A DNA stretch of 64,000 nt from Brevibacillus panacihumi (lineage in GTDB: Bacteria > Bacillota > Bacilli > Brevibacillales > Brevibacillaceae). Under the pieces are notes generated by a model. That model made no database searches. It saw only the letters and a list, made by a program, of their open reading frames with translations, and was not told where the DNA came from. The first letter of the stretch is position 1. Each line of letters opens with the position of its first letter. The translations under genes were made by a program, and so were the position numbers. Shown here piece after piece: positions 19,159 to 29,459 of the stretch. The stretch is taken from contig NZ_RHHT01000019.1 in assembly GCF_003710985.1 (NCBI RefSeq), forward strand, positions 18,063-82,062, read 5' to 3'.

Positions 19159-20055
19159 ATGAAGGTCGGGTTGATCGGTTTGGGAAAAATGGGTCTGAAT
19201 CTGGGACTGCAATTGATGGAGCGTGGACATGAAGTAACTGCCTTTGACGTGAATGCGGAAGCGGTAGGAGAAATCAGCATTGCGGGTGCAACCGGGGCAA
19301 AAAACCTGACACAGCTGGTCGAGTCATTGGATGCTCCGCGCATCGTCTGGCTGATGGTCCCGCACGCCCACGTAGACGGCGTCCTGGCGGAGTTGACCCC
19401 ATTGCTCGCTGCGGGAGACATTGTCGTTGAAGCTGGCAATTCGCATTACAAAGAGTCCATTCGCCGTGCAGCGCAGATGGAGGAGCACGGGATCTTTTAT
19501 CTGGACGCCGGGACCTCTGGCGGGATCAGCGGGGCCAGACACGGTGCTTGCTACATGGTAGGCGGAGACCCGCAGGCTTGGCGTCTAGTCGAACCGCTAT
19601 TCCGCGATACGGCAGTGGAGAACGGCTATCTGTACACAGGCAAATCGGGCAGCGGCCACTTTCTCAAGATGATCCATAACGGCATCGAATACGGCATGAT
19701 GGCGGCGATCGGGGAAGGGTTTGAGGTCTTGGCCAAAAGCGAGTTCGATTACGACTTTGCGAAGGTGGCAAAAGTGTGGAACCACGGCTCGGTCATTCGC
19801 TCCTGGCTGATGGAACTGACCGAACAGGCCTTTTCCCAGGATGCCCGTCTGGACGAGATCAAAGGAATCATGCACTCCTCCGGGGAGGGCAAGTGGACCT
19901 TGGAGACAGCGCTCGACCTGCAGGCAGCCACGCCGGTGATCGCCATGTCCCTGTTGATGCGCTACCGCTCGCTGGAGACAGATACTTTTTCTGGAAAAGT
20001 AGTAGCTGCCCTGCGCAATCAATTTGGAGGACATGCCGTGGAGAAGAAAGAATAA
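19159..20055 (+). CDS. gnd: 6-phosphogluconate dehydrogenase, decarboxylating, short form
   Basis: Converts 6-phosphogluconate to ribulose-5-phosphate. The 298 residues match the short GndA/YqeC type rather than the 470-residue form. The Rossmann motif GLIGLGKMGLNLG is near the start, followed by AGNSHYKES, DAGTSGGISGARHGACYMVGG (abridged: TSGGISGARHG) and KMIHNGIEYG carrying the catalytic lysine. ATG at 19159 follows GAGGGGG. It directly follows zwf, giving two consecutive pentose phosphate steps. Confidence 0.93.
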   Translation: MKVGLIGLGKMGLNLGLQLMERGHEVTAFDVNAEAVGEISIAGATGAKNLTQLVESLDAPRIVWLMVPHAHVDGVLAELTPLLAAGDIVVEAGNSHYKESIRRAAQMEEHGIFYLDAGTSGGISGARHGACYMVGGDPQAWRLVEPLFRDTAVENGYLYTGKSGSGHFLKMIHNGIEYGMMAAIGEGFEVLAKSEFDYDFAKVAKVWNHGSVIRSWLMELTEQAFSQDARLDEIKGIMHSSGEGKWTLETALDLQAATPVIAMSLLMRYRSLETDTFSGKVVAALRNQFGGHAVEKKE

Positions 20056-20093
20056 AATAGGGAAAAGCGTCTTCTCAAAAAGGGGGCAGGACT

Positions 20094-21109
20094 ATGCGGT
20101 TTGGCGTGATCGGAACCAACTGGATTACCGAGGAATTCATCCGTTCCGGCAGGGAAATGGATGGCTTCTCGCTGGAGGCCGTCTATTCGCGAACGGAAGA
20201 AAGAGCCCGAGAATTTGCTGCTATGCAAGGAATTCCCTACTGGTTTGCAGACCTGGAGGAAATGGTCAAAAGCAAGCGGATTGATGCGGTCTATATCGCC
20301 AGCCCCAATTCATTTCACGCCTCGCAAGCCTTGGTCTGCATGGAGCACGGCATGCATGTCCTGTGTGAAAAGCCGCTTGCCTCCAACGCCCCAGAAGTCA
20401 AGCAAATGATTCAGGCTGCACGCAGGCATGATGTCCTCTTGATGGAAGCAGTCAAATCCACGCTTGCCCCCAATTTCCGGGCGATTCAGGGCAATCTGCA
20501 CAAATTGGGGCGGATACGCCGCTATGTCGCCAGCAACGGGCAGTATTCCTCCCGCTATGACGCCTACAAGGATGGGCAGCTGCCCAATGCCTTCAACCCG
20601 GCTTTTTCCAACGGAGCGCTGATGGATATTGGCATATACTGCATATACCCGCTCGTTGTCCTATTGGGCAAACCTCAGCGCATCCAAGCTGAAGCAGTCA
20701 TGCTTGACTCTGGTGTGGACGGGCAGGGAAGCATCCTCATGCGTTACCCGGACTGTGAAGCCGCAGTAATGTTCTCCAAGATTACCACCTCTTTTCTGCC
20801 TGCCGAAATCCAAGGCGAGGACGCCACGATGGTCATCGATAAGATCAATCGTCCGCAAAAGGTGGAGATACGCTACCGCGATGGTCGCGTCGAGGACATC
20901 ACAGTACCGCAAACCTCCCGCCTCATGCATTATGAAATTCGTGAATTCATGGAGTTGATCCGCACAGGAAAAAGAGAATCGTCAACCAACTCTCATCAAA
21001 ATTCCCTTGTCGCAATGCAGATCATGGACGAAGCTCGCAGGCAGATCGGATTGCGCTTTCCGGCTGACGAGCACGTGGATTGGGGTACAGAAGAAGAGGA
21101 GGCGGGAAC

Positions 21110-21113
<4 letters not shown>
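20094..21113 (+). CDS. Gfo/Idh/MocA family oxidoreductase
   Basis: A 339-residue NAD(P)-dependent oxidoreductase that would act on a sugar, inositol or related polyol. The N-terminal Rossmann fold begins GVIGTNWI, and CEKPLASN is the family EKP motif with the catalytic lysine; DIGIYCIYP is the later family segment. ATG at 20094 follows AAAGGGGG. The stop overlaps the next gene by four bases, so the two are translationally coupled. The substrate is unknown. Confidence 0.9.
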
Positions 21114-23247
<2,134 letters not shown>

Positions 23248-23249
<2 letters not shown>

Positions 23250-23287
23250 AAAGCCTGGCTATCCGTCGAGGCGAGGGACAGCCAGGC
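23248..23287 (-). terminator. terminator between glpK and capA-like gene
   Basis: GCCTGGCT (23253-23260) pairs with AGCCAGGC (23280-23287). The T run lies on the minus strand (TTTTT at 23252-23248), so it mainly terminates the capA-like gene, though the hairpin also follows the glpK stop. Confidence 0.8.
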
Positions 23288-23322
23288 ATGGGGGAACGGG
23301 CAGAGGTTTTCGTTTGGGCAAG

Positions 23323-24489
23323 CTAGTCCTTGGCAGATACGCTGCCGTCTGAATGAATCCTCGCATTGATGGAGATGGACTCCAGTCGCTTGAGCAGGAT
23401 CTGCCCGTCTGTATCATTCATCGGAACGGCTCGTGCCAGCTCAGCATGAACCGGGATCGCCTTGAGTGCGCAATTCCCTGATTTCGTGCAGCTTGCCTGC
23501 AAAATGATGCTTTCCCAGGTTCGGGGTTCGGTCGAGCGGGTAAAGACGAAATTGCCCAGGCTGTATGCAATCCATTTATCCTTGTACGTTTCGAAGCCTT
23601 GCAGGACATGCGGATGTCCGCCTACTACCAAGTCAGCGCCCGCGTCGATGTAGGCTCGTGCGAGTTGTGTCTGATGATCGACGGGATCATCCTTGCGCTC
23701 CTCGCCCCAATGGGGGATGACCACGACCAGATCGGCCTGGGTGCGGGCTTCCTGAATCGCTTTTACTGCAAGGGCGGGATCATAGGTGGCAGCCATTCCC
23801 GGCTTGTTTTTTCCGGCGTACCAGCTTACCTCAGGAATGACGCGGCTGAATCCAAGGAAAGCAACGCGAATCCCGTTTTTCTCGATGATGACAGGGGCAT
23901 AGGCCCGTTCCATGTCTTTTCCTGCTCCGATGTAGGCAATCTGGTTTTTATCCAAAAAAGAAAACGTATCGAGAAGCCCCTCCACCCCCTGGTCCATGGA
24001 ATGATTGTTCGCCAGGTTGACCACGTCAATGCCCGCTTCTTTGAGGGCAGGCAGGGCCGCGGGCGGCGACTTGTAGATAAATGCTTTGTTTTCAGGCGGA
24101 GTCCCTCTGGTCGTCACGGGCGTTTCCAGGTTGGCGATCGTAATATCGTCTTGGGCAAACCATGTTGCCACCTCTGTGTAAGGATAGTCATATCCCTTCT
24201 CTATCAGCATTTTCTCTACGTTTCCTGCCATCATGACATCGCCGACAAAGGAGAGATGAACGTGCGGCTCCGGTGCAGGCTCGGGCATCTGGCCAACACT
24301 GTCAGGCCCGGTCTCGGGAAATCGGCTAGCTTCGTCCGGATCGGAAAAGAAGGTTTTGAAGAACGAATACGCACCGACTGCCAGTACGGCGATCAAGCAA
24401 AATAGAATTGTTCGCATACTGATTTGCAGCCATATGCGGCGCTTTTTTTTGCGTTGTTCCATCACTCTTTGTGTTCGCGTCTGTTTCAT
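23323..24489 (-). CDS. CapA family (poly-gamma-glutamate capsule-type) metallophosphatase-like protein
   Basis: A 388-residue membrane-anchored protein. A very basic N terminus and one membrane helix (about residues 25-46) are followed by a proline-rich linker and the CapA domain with its calcineurin-like motifs: SFVGDVM, ANLETPVT, NLANNHSMDQG, PHWGEE, GGHPHVLQG and YSLGNFVF. The ATG follows GAGGGGGG. PgsA/CapA proteins assist poly-gamma-glutamate export, but no capB or capC is nearby, so its role here is unclear. Confidence 0.9.
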   Translation of the reverse strand: MKQTRTQRVMEQRKKKRRIWLQISMRTILFCLIAVLAVGAYSFFKTFFSDPDEASRFPETGPDSVGQMPEPAPEPHVHLSFVGDVMMAGNVEKMLIEKGYDYPYTEVATWFAQDDITIANLETPVTTRGTPPENKAFIYKSPPAALPALKEAGIDVVNLANNHSMDQGVEGLLDTFSFLDKNQIAYIGAGKDMERAYAPVIIEKNGIRVAFLGFSRVIPEVSWYAGKNKPGMAATYDPALAVKAIQEARTQADLVVVIPHWGEERKDDPVDHQTQLARAYIDAGADLVVGGHPHVLQGFETYKDKWIAYSLGNFVFTRSTEPRTWESIILQASCTKSGNCALKAIPVHAELARAVPMNDTDGQILLKRLESISINARIHSDGSVSAKD

Positions 24490-24606
24490 TCTACCCCCCT
24501 CGATCTTCCAGGACTATTGTGAAACATTCCTATAGTATAGCAAATCGAAAGCTGGCAAAACCAGTCGGCCAGCTTGCCAGATCCAAATGAGAAGGGAGTT
24601 TGCCGG

Positions 24607-25419
24607 ATGGAAGCAGCTTTTGACCATCTCGTCCATTTTCTTCATCGTCCCCCTGCGGAAGGGAGCGCTCTTCTTGCGCAGGCAGGTTTTCATGTTTCAC
24701 CAGGTGGACGTCACCCCTTATGGGGGACCTGGAATAGTGTCAGCTATTTTGGACTTTCATACATCGAATGTTTCGCTGTGGAAAACAGCGAGATAGCAAG
24801 CAGATCGGACAACCCTTTGATTCGCCAGCTGGTCGATGAAAAGCCGGCAGGCGAGGGGTTCGGTCAGATCGCAATCCGTACTACGCAAATCCAGGAGTGG
24901 AGCAAGCGATTGGCTCAAGCTGGCCTACAGGTTACGGGTCCGGTTCCGGGCAGCCGCCAGAGAGAGGACGGGACTACGGTACGCTGGCAGATGCTGTTTG
25001 CGCGAGATCCCGAAAGCGGGATGCACCCTCCGTTTTTTATTCAATGGGAACAGGGCGATGAAGACCGGTACCTGGAGTTGAGCATGCGCGGCTTGATCGG
25101 AAGTCACCCGAATGGGGCAACGCACCTCGACGCGGTCGGCTATGCGGTTCGCAACCTTGAGGAGGCGACGGATACCTGGGGCCGCTGGTTTGGCTGGGAA
25201 GCAGGTCCCCGTGTGTTTGATGCAGAGTTGGTGGCGCATTGCCGAACCTTTTTCTTGCCTGGCGGGAATGTGACTTTGTGCGAGCCGTCCGGTGCAGGAG
25301 CGACACAGCAAATGCTGGAAACAAGAGGGGAGAGGCCATTTTTCGTCCGTATGAAAGGTGACTGCGAGAAGACGCAGCATGAGCTGTTTGGCGGGATGTA
25401 CATGACTGAGCCAATGTGA
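24607..25419 (+). CDS. glyoxalase-like domain (VOC fold) protein
   Basis: A 270-residue protein with two halves of glyoxalase/VOC type: FDHLVHFLHRPP at the start and THLDAVGYAVRNLEEATDTW in the middle, each with a metal-ligand-type histidine. This fits PF13468-like proteins; the substrate is unknown. ATG at 24607 follows GAAGGGAG. The 5' leader holds two mutually exclusive hairpins (24549-24580). A terminator follows the gene. Confidence 0.8.
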   Translation: MEAAFDHLVHFLHRPPAEGSALLAQAGFHVSPGGRHPLWGTWNSVSYFGLSYIECFAVENSEIASRSDNPLIRQLVDEKPAGEGFGQIAIRTTQIQEWSKRLAQAGLQVTGPVPGSRQREDGTTVRWQMLFARDPESGMHPPFFIQWEQGDEDRYLELSMRGLIGSHPNGATHLDAVGYAVRNLEEATDTWGRWFGWEAGPRVFDAELVAHCRTFFLPGGNVTLCEPSGAGATQQMLETRGERPFFVRMKGDCEKTQHELFGGMYMTEPM

Positions 25420-25442
25420 AGATAAAGTTTTCAAATAAAGAA

Positions 25443-25484
25443 AGCAGGACGTTTGCCACAAGGGAAACGGCTCCTGCTTTTTTT
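25443..25484 (+). terminator. terminator after the glyoxalase-like gene
   Basis: AGCAGGA...GTTTGCC (from 25443) pairs with the arm ending CTCCTGCT (to 25477), followed by seven T. Confidence 0.88.
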
Positions 25485-25497
25485 GCGATCAGATAGT

Positions 25498-25977
25498 TTA
25501 CGTACGAAGCGGTTTTTTGGTGATCTGCCTGTACATGTACAACATCGCTCCTCGCCAGGTAGCCAGCATGCCGAATGCCAGCAGGAAAAACAGCCCAGCA
25601 GTTTGCAAGGGAGTAAATGAATCGTTGATGACGAGCTTGATGATCACGCGGATCACAAGCAGCCCGCCGAGAATAAAGAACAACGCTCGGGACGGCTTCA
25701 GATAAATATCCTCACCGACCACCTCAAATCGCGATGTCATGATCAATGGAACGGACAGTACAATCCCGATCAGAAAGGCAGTCAGGTCGATAACTGGAGT
25801 GGTCGTCGTGCCAGGGAACAAAAACATGGCAAAGCCTGTTGCCATAAAAAATGGCGGCAGAATGATGCTTTTCGCAGTTACGGGTCGCTTGGCGCGTTTC
25901 ATTCGCAAAAAAATGACGAAGACAGCCATGGCGATCGGGAGCAGCAGCCCAAGGGTAGAAGTTGAAAATGTGTCCAT
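25498..25977 (-). CDS. ccdC: CcdC-family membrane protein (DUF1453)
   Basis: A 159-residue membrane protein with about five helices, matching CcdC of B. subtilis (160 residues), encoded there next to cytochrome c maturation factor CcdA. Recognisable features are the FLRMKRAKRP loop after helix 1 and PPFFMATGFAMF. The start at 25977 follows GGGAGGAAA on the minus strand. No ccdA is nearby, and the exact role of CcdC is not established. Confidence 0.78.
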   Translation of the reverse strand: MDTFSTSTLGLLLPIAMAVFVIFLRMKRAKRPVTAKSIILPPFFMATGFAMFLFPGTTTTPVIDLTAFLIGIVLSVPLIMTSRFEVVGEDIYLKPSRALFFILGGLLVIRVIIKLVINDSFTPLQTAGLFFLLAFGMLATWRGAMLYMYRQITKKPLRT

Positions 25978-26090
25978 GAAAATTTCCTCCCGTAGGTTAA
26001 CGATGATGTAAGTGTACACCATTCCGGGAACTCAGACAAAGGTTCCGCGTCCATCCGGCCGCAGACACTGCACTTTCCATATAAGGGAAA

Positions 26091-27296
26091 TCAGGCTGCG
26101 GCAGGGCTTTCATCACTGCTTCTCACATCCAGCTTGTGCTTTTTACTGTACAAGTGCGTGAAAACGCCTGCGAACAAGGTGACAGTCGCGAGGCAGATCA
26201 GGTACAGGCTTAAGCCCAACAAATCGAGGGAGGCGCCTGTAATGGCCAGTGCAAGAAAGAAAAAGCTGCGATCGAGCATGCTCTTGAAAGAGAAGAAGCG
26301 CCCGTGCTGATTCTGCGGCAGCCTTTTTTGAAAAATCGTTGTCGTCACCGGGAAAAAGAAGGCGACGATGAATCCGAACAAGGCAAAGGATGCCAATACC
26401 ATCACTTTATTGTCCACAAAGGTCATGCCGTATTGCGAAATTGCGAAGAAGAACAGCATCAGAGTCGAGGAGGAGACCAGATTGCGTCCACCGATCCAGC
26501 GTTTGGCCAAAAGCCCCCCGATCAGGATGCTGATTCCTTCAGCCGCGAAGATCCAACCCATGAGCTGTGGCTCTCCTTGAATGGAGCTAAAATTCAGGAT
26601 CATGAGATTGACACCGCCGAGGAAAAGGGTGATCAGTCCGCTGTTGATCAATCCGACGAAGATAGCCGGATCTTTTCGGCTTGCTGTCAACACTTCGCGA
26701 AATTCAATTTTCTCCCTTTGCTGGCTCTTCTGCACGTGCGGAATCTGAACGAAAAAGGTGATTCCGGCCAAGACCACGTAGGCGACCAGAGAAAACAAAT
26801 AGAGCTGGGACAACGAAAAAGCAGCCACCAGGATTCCGCCAGCGGCCGTGCCAAAGATCCGAGAGAGCGTCGAGATGTTCAAATAAGCGCTATTGGCTTT
26901 CAGAAGCTCATCCTTGGTCAGGATTGCGGGCAGGGATGATTGCAGAGTGGGAAAATAAAAGGCTGCCGAGCTTTGCATGACAATCAGGGCGACGATCATC
27001 CAGATCAAGGAATCGTAAGCGATCGCCGGAAGCATCAAGACAGGACTGATACAGCGCACCCAACTGGAAATGATCAGGACTTTTCGTTTGTCGTATGTAT
27101 CGATGATGACGCCTGCCTTCGGAGACAGAAGAATGCTGACTGCCAATCCGCTCATGAGGACAAATGCTTTCAGCGTATCAGAAGGAATCAGGCCCTGCAT
27201 AAACTGCAGGTTGGCAATGATAAAAATCCACATGCCGGCGCCCGCAACCACTTCTCCTGTCATCAACAGCAGAAAGGTACGATTTCTCCACAACAT
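26091..27296 (-). CDS. MFS transporter
   Basis: A 401-residue major facilitator protein with about 12 membrane helices, likely a drug or metabolite exporter of the MFS_3/enterobactin-exporter-like type. The loop 2-3 motif appears as GVIIDTYDKRKVLI, a version of the MFS GxLADRxGRR signature, and a charged central loop separates the halves (QKSQQREKIEF). The ATG at 27296 lies eight bases after AAGGAG; the upstream GTG would overlap that site and is rejected. The substrate is not predictable. Confidence 0.88.
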   Translation of the reverse strand: MLWRNRTFLLLMTGEVVAGAGMWIFIIANLQFMQGLIPSDTLKAFVLMSGLAVSILLSPKAGVIIDTYDKRKVLIISSWVRCISPVLMLPAIAYDSLIWMIVALIVMQSSAAFYFPTLQSSLPAILTKDELLKANSAYLNISTLSRIFGTAAGGILVAAFSLSQLYLFSLVAYVVLAGITFFVQIPHVQKSQQREKIEFREVLTASRKDPAIFVGLINSGLITLFLGGVNLMILNFSSIQGEPQLMGWIFAAEGISILIGGLLAKRWIGGRNLVSSSTLMLFFFAISQYGMTFVDNKVMVLASFALFGFIVAFFFPVTTTIFQKRLPQNQHGRFFSFKSMLDRSFFFLALAITGASLDLLGLSLYLICLATVTLFAGVFTHLYSKKHKLDVRSSDESPAAA

Positions 27297-27477
27297 GGGG
27301 CCCACTCCTTATCAAATAAATTTTACTAACAAGTTTATACAGTATAGCACTTGTCAAAATATTTGTATATTCTCATTGCGCGTATTCATGCAATCGAGAA
27401 CATGGTGCTGCGTTGGAATGGGTAAACTATCAGACATATCATTTACGGCCAATACGCGATAAAGGAGCTTGTTGAAG

Positions 27478-28158
27478 ATGCTGCGAGTACGGTCGTTTTT
27501 GTTGCTGATCGGCTACGGGTTTGCTGCCACGCTTGCCATCTTCTACGGTTTGGTGGAACGCCAAAGTCTGTTTGCGACCTTTGTCAGCTTTCACCTGCTC
27601 GTCTGTCTTGGAATTCCGCTTTTTCACGGATGGCGGGAAGGGAGATTGGGCGATCATTGGCAACAGGCCTGGGGCAGGTTCGAGAGGCGCGGCGCTCTCT
27701 ATGGGATCGCACTGGGTATCTTCTTTTTGGTGGGGGCCATGGCGGGCATGTGGCTGTTGCTCCAAACGCCGGGCAGTGCGGAACACATCCGAAACATTTT
27801 GGAGAATTGGGGCTTGGATAAACGCTGGATTGGGTGGTTTGCTCTCTACCTCACCGTAGTCAATTCTTTGCTGGAAGAACTGCTGTGGCGGGGGTTTGTC
27901 CTGCAACGCTTTTTACGGGGGTTGAACCGTCTGGCAGCCATCTTGTTATCAAGCTTCTTTTTTTCTCTCTATCACCTGATTGTGGCCGCCGTTTTGTTCG
28001 GGTTCTGGTGGGGCATTCTTCTGACGGGAGTCGTTTTCATCGTCGGTGTATTATGGGCTTGGATGAAAGGCTTGTTTCCCTCTGTCTATCCGACTTGGTT
28101 CAGCCATATGCTCGCAGATGCGGGCTTGGTAGGGGGAGTGCTCCTGTGGGTATTTTGA
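27478..28158 (+). CDS. CPBP family intramembrane metalloprotease
   Basis: A 226-residue multi-helix membrane protein of the CAAX-protease/bacteriocin-processing family. The catalytic motifs are visible: EELLWRGFVLQR (EExxxR), FSLYHL (FxxxH) and SHMLADAG (HxxxD). ATG at 27478 lies ten bases after AAAGGAG; TTG codons just upstream are less well spaced. It is divergent from the MFS gene. The substrate is unknown; no bacteriocin gene is seen beside it. Confidence 0.88.
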   Translation: MLRVRSFLLLIGYGFAATLAIFYGLVERQSLFATFVSFHLLVCLGIPLFHGWREGRLGDHWQQAWGRFERRGALYGIALGIFFLVGAMAGMWLLLQTPGSAEHIRNILENWGLDKRWIGWFALYLTVVNSLLEELLWRGFVLQRFLRGLNRLAAILLSSFFFSLYHLIVAAVLFGFWWGILLTGVVFIVGVLWAWMKGLFPSVYPTWFSHMLADAGLVGGVLLWVF

Positions 28159-28163
28159 CAGAC

Positions 28164-28203
28164 GAAAAAGCCGACGCCAACGGAAAATGGATGGCTTCGG
28201 CTT
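28164..28203 (-). terminator. terminator of the DUF309 gene
   Basis: AAGCCGACGCC (28169-28179) pairs with GGCTTCGGCTT (28193-28203) with one mismatch; the T run TTTTT is on the minus strand (28168-28164). It lies between two convergent genes and may serve both. Confidence 0.8.
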
Positions 28204-28213
28204 ATCGATCCGT

Positions 28214-28750
28214 TTATTTACTGCCATTGCTGCGGCGAAGCTCACGAAGCTTCAATTGCCTCATCCGCTCCTCGCGCACCTCCTGCCGATCGCGCAATGT
28301 ATGCTTGTTCAGCAAATATTCGTTGGTCATGTCGCTGCTCCGGGACTCGGGCAACTGTCGCTGGCGGCACGCCTGTTGATAGCATTCCCGCAGAGCTTGA
28401 GAGGCGATGGGAAGATCCATGCGCTGATAGGGAAGGGCTTTGCGCAAATCGTCGAGCCGCTGCTCCAGCAAGCGGAGGAGGGCCGACTCATCCAGTCCCA
28501 ATTCCTGCAGCTGCTCTCGTTGCTTGCCGAGGATCTCAATCGCACTGCTCAGCATTTTGATTGCTCCGTTGAAGTTGCCGCGTCGATGGTGGTAAAGGGC
28601 TACGGCGATCTGGATCAACCCTACCCATACGGGCTCCCGTTCATTGGCAGGCGCGCTTTTCCAGTACTCTTCCAAAATCTCATGACATTCAAAATAATCC
28701 CGTTCGGCATGAAACTGGATCAGATATTCCAAATAGGGTTCGGGATACAT
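28214..28750 (-). CDS. DUF309 family protein
   Basis: A 178-residue soluble helical protein. The DUF309 signature FHAERDYFECHEILEEYWK is at about residues 13-31, followed by GLIQIAVALYHHRRGNFNGA. The function of the family is unknown. The ATG at 28750 lies six bases after GAGGTG; the GTG three codons upstream sits inside that site. The C-terminal 60 residues are rich in Arg, Gln and Glu. It is divergent from the acidic protein gene. Confidence 0.88.
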   Translation of the reverse strand: MYPEPYLEYLIQFHAERDYFECHEILEEYWKSAPANEREPVWVGLIQIAVALYHHRRGNFNGAIKMLSSAIEILGKQREQLQELGLDESALLRLLEQRLDDLRKALPYQRMDLPIASQALRECYQQACRQRQLPESRSSDMTNEYLLNKHTLRDRQEVREERMRQLKLRELRRSNGSK

Positions 28751-28772
28751 CGTGCTCACCTCACAGCTTGGT

Positions 28773-28819
28773 TTTCAACGGTTCTCTTGTATACTATTAT
28801 AAAGGATAGACCGTTGAAA
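28773..28819. promoter_or_regulatory. divergent promoter region flanked by a 10-base inverted repeat
   Basis: TTTCAACGGT (28773-28782) and ACCGTTGAAA (28810-28819) form a perfect inverted repeat with 27 bases between. The spacer holds TATACT on the plus strand (28790-28795) and TATAAT on the minus strand, so -10 elements for both divergent genes lie between the two arms. This would suit an operator for a dimeric regulator. Confidence 0.5.
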
Positions 28820-28837
28820 TCGAGGTGCGAAGATAAA

Positions 28838-29083
28838 ATGACAAAAGATGAATTGCTGAAAGTGCTGGAAAACAACCAGATGACCGATGTCATCGAATTG
28901 ATTGAGGACGCGGAAAAAGGAGATTTGGAGGAACTGGAGTTGGCGGAAAGCCTTGGCTTGCTGCTCGACCCTGACCTCAATCGCGAAGTGCTGCAACTGC
29001 TGGAGAGCCTCGGAGTCACCATCATATACGTACGAGATGATGAGGAAGATGAGACGGATGAGGATGACAGCGAAGACAACTAG
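28838..29083 (+). CDS. small acidic protein
   Basis: An 81-residue strongly acidic protein with a tail of nearly pure Asp/Glu. ATG at 28838 follows CGAGGTG. The body is two or three helices ending LLESLGVTIIYV before the acidic tail. This ending resembles sigma-70 region 1.1 and similar small domains (a helix, then a strand, then acidic residues), but the likeness is only visual. Not assigned to a family. It is divergent from the DUF309 gene with a shared promoter region. Confidence 0.72.
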   Translation: MTKDELLKVLENNQMTDVIELIEDAEKGDLEELELAESLGLLLDPDLNREVLQLLESLGVTIIYVRDDEEDETDEDDSEDN

Positions 29084-29100
29084 CTGCATAATCAGGCGGC

Positions 29101-29137
29101 AGAAGAACCAACTTGCGAAAATGCGGTTGGTTCTTCT
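29101..29137. terminator. hairpin between convergent small genes
   Basis: Perfect 12-base inverted repeat AGAAGAACCAAC (29101-29112) / GTTGGTTCTTCT (29126-29137) with a 13-base loop, lying between the acidic protein gene and the convergent yjzC-like gene. The T run is poor, so efficiency is uncertain. Confidence 0.65.
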
Positions 29138-29149
29138 TGATCTTGCCTG

Positions 29150-29320
29150 CTATTTTTGCGTCCAGACGCGATTCTTGTTGCGGGTTGCAGGGAATTTTTC
29201 TCCTCGGGCCAGTTCGATAATCATTGGATCTTGCACACTGGAGCCGGACTCGCCAATTTCCATGTAGACGCCGTTTTTAGGAGATTTTTCGCCCTCGCGA
29301 AAACGACTTTGCTCGCCCAT
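29150..29320 (-). CDS. YjzC-like small protein
   Basis: A 56-residue protein read on the minus strand: MGEQSRFREGEKSPKNGVYM, continuing with EIGESGSSVQDP, the element GEKFPATRNKNRVWTQK, and a TAG stop. The pattern GQ-RFRE...KNGVY-EIGE-GS...G-KFP-T---N-VW is that of YjzC of B. subtilis, a conserved small protein of unknown function in spore formers. ATG at 29320 follows GGAAGGTG. The gene is easily missed because of its length. Confidence 0.82.
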   Translation of the reverse strand: MGEQSRFREGEKSPKNGVYMEIGESGSSVQDPMIIELARGEKFPATRNKNRVWTQK

Positions 29321-29398
29321 GAATACACCTTCCTTTTTGCTGAATCTCTTGCCGCATATAGTATCTCCCGAGGCGATGGCTTCATGCCAGGCTGTCTA

Positions 29399-29426
29399 TT
29401 GACGTGCTATTCTGAATTCATATACA
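29399..29426 (+). promoter_or_regulatory. sigma-A-like promoter of the GntR gene
   Basis: TTGACG (29399-29404), a 16-base spacer and TATACA (29421-29426), about 35 bases before the GTG start. Confidence 0.55.
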
Positions 29427-29459
29427 GTAGGATTTAATAATAGGCAGAGGGGTGACTCT

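Noticed and set aside
28187..28837. Long 5' extension of the acidic protein frame (to 298 codons)
   Set aside because: It is antisense to the DUF309 gene and crosses the divergent promoter; the ATG at 28838 has its own ribosome site.
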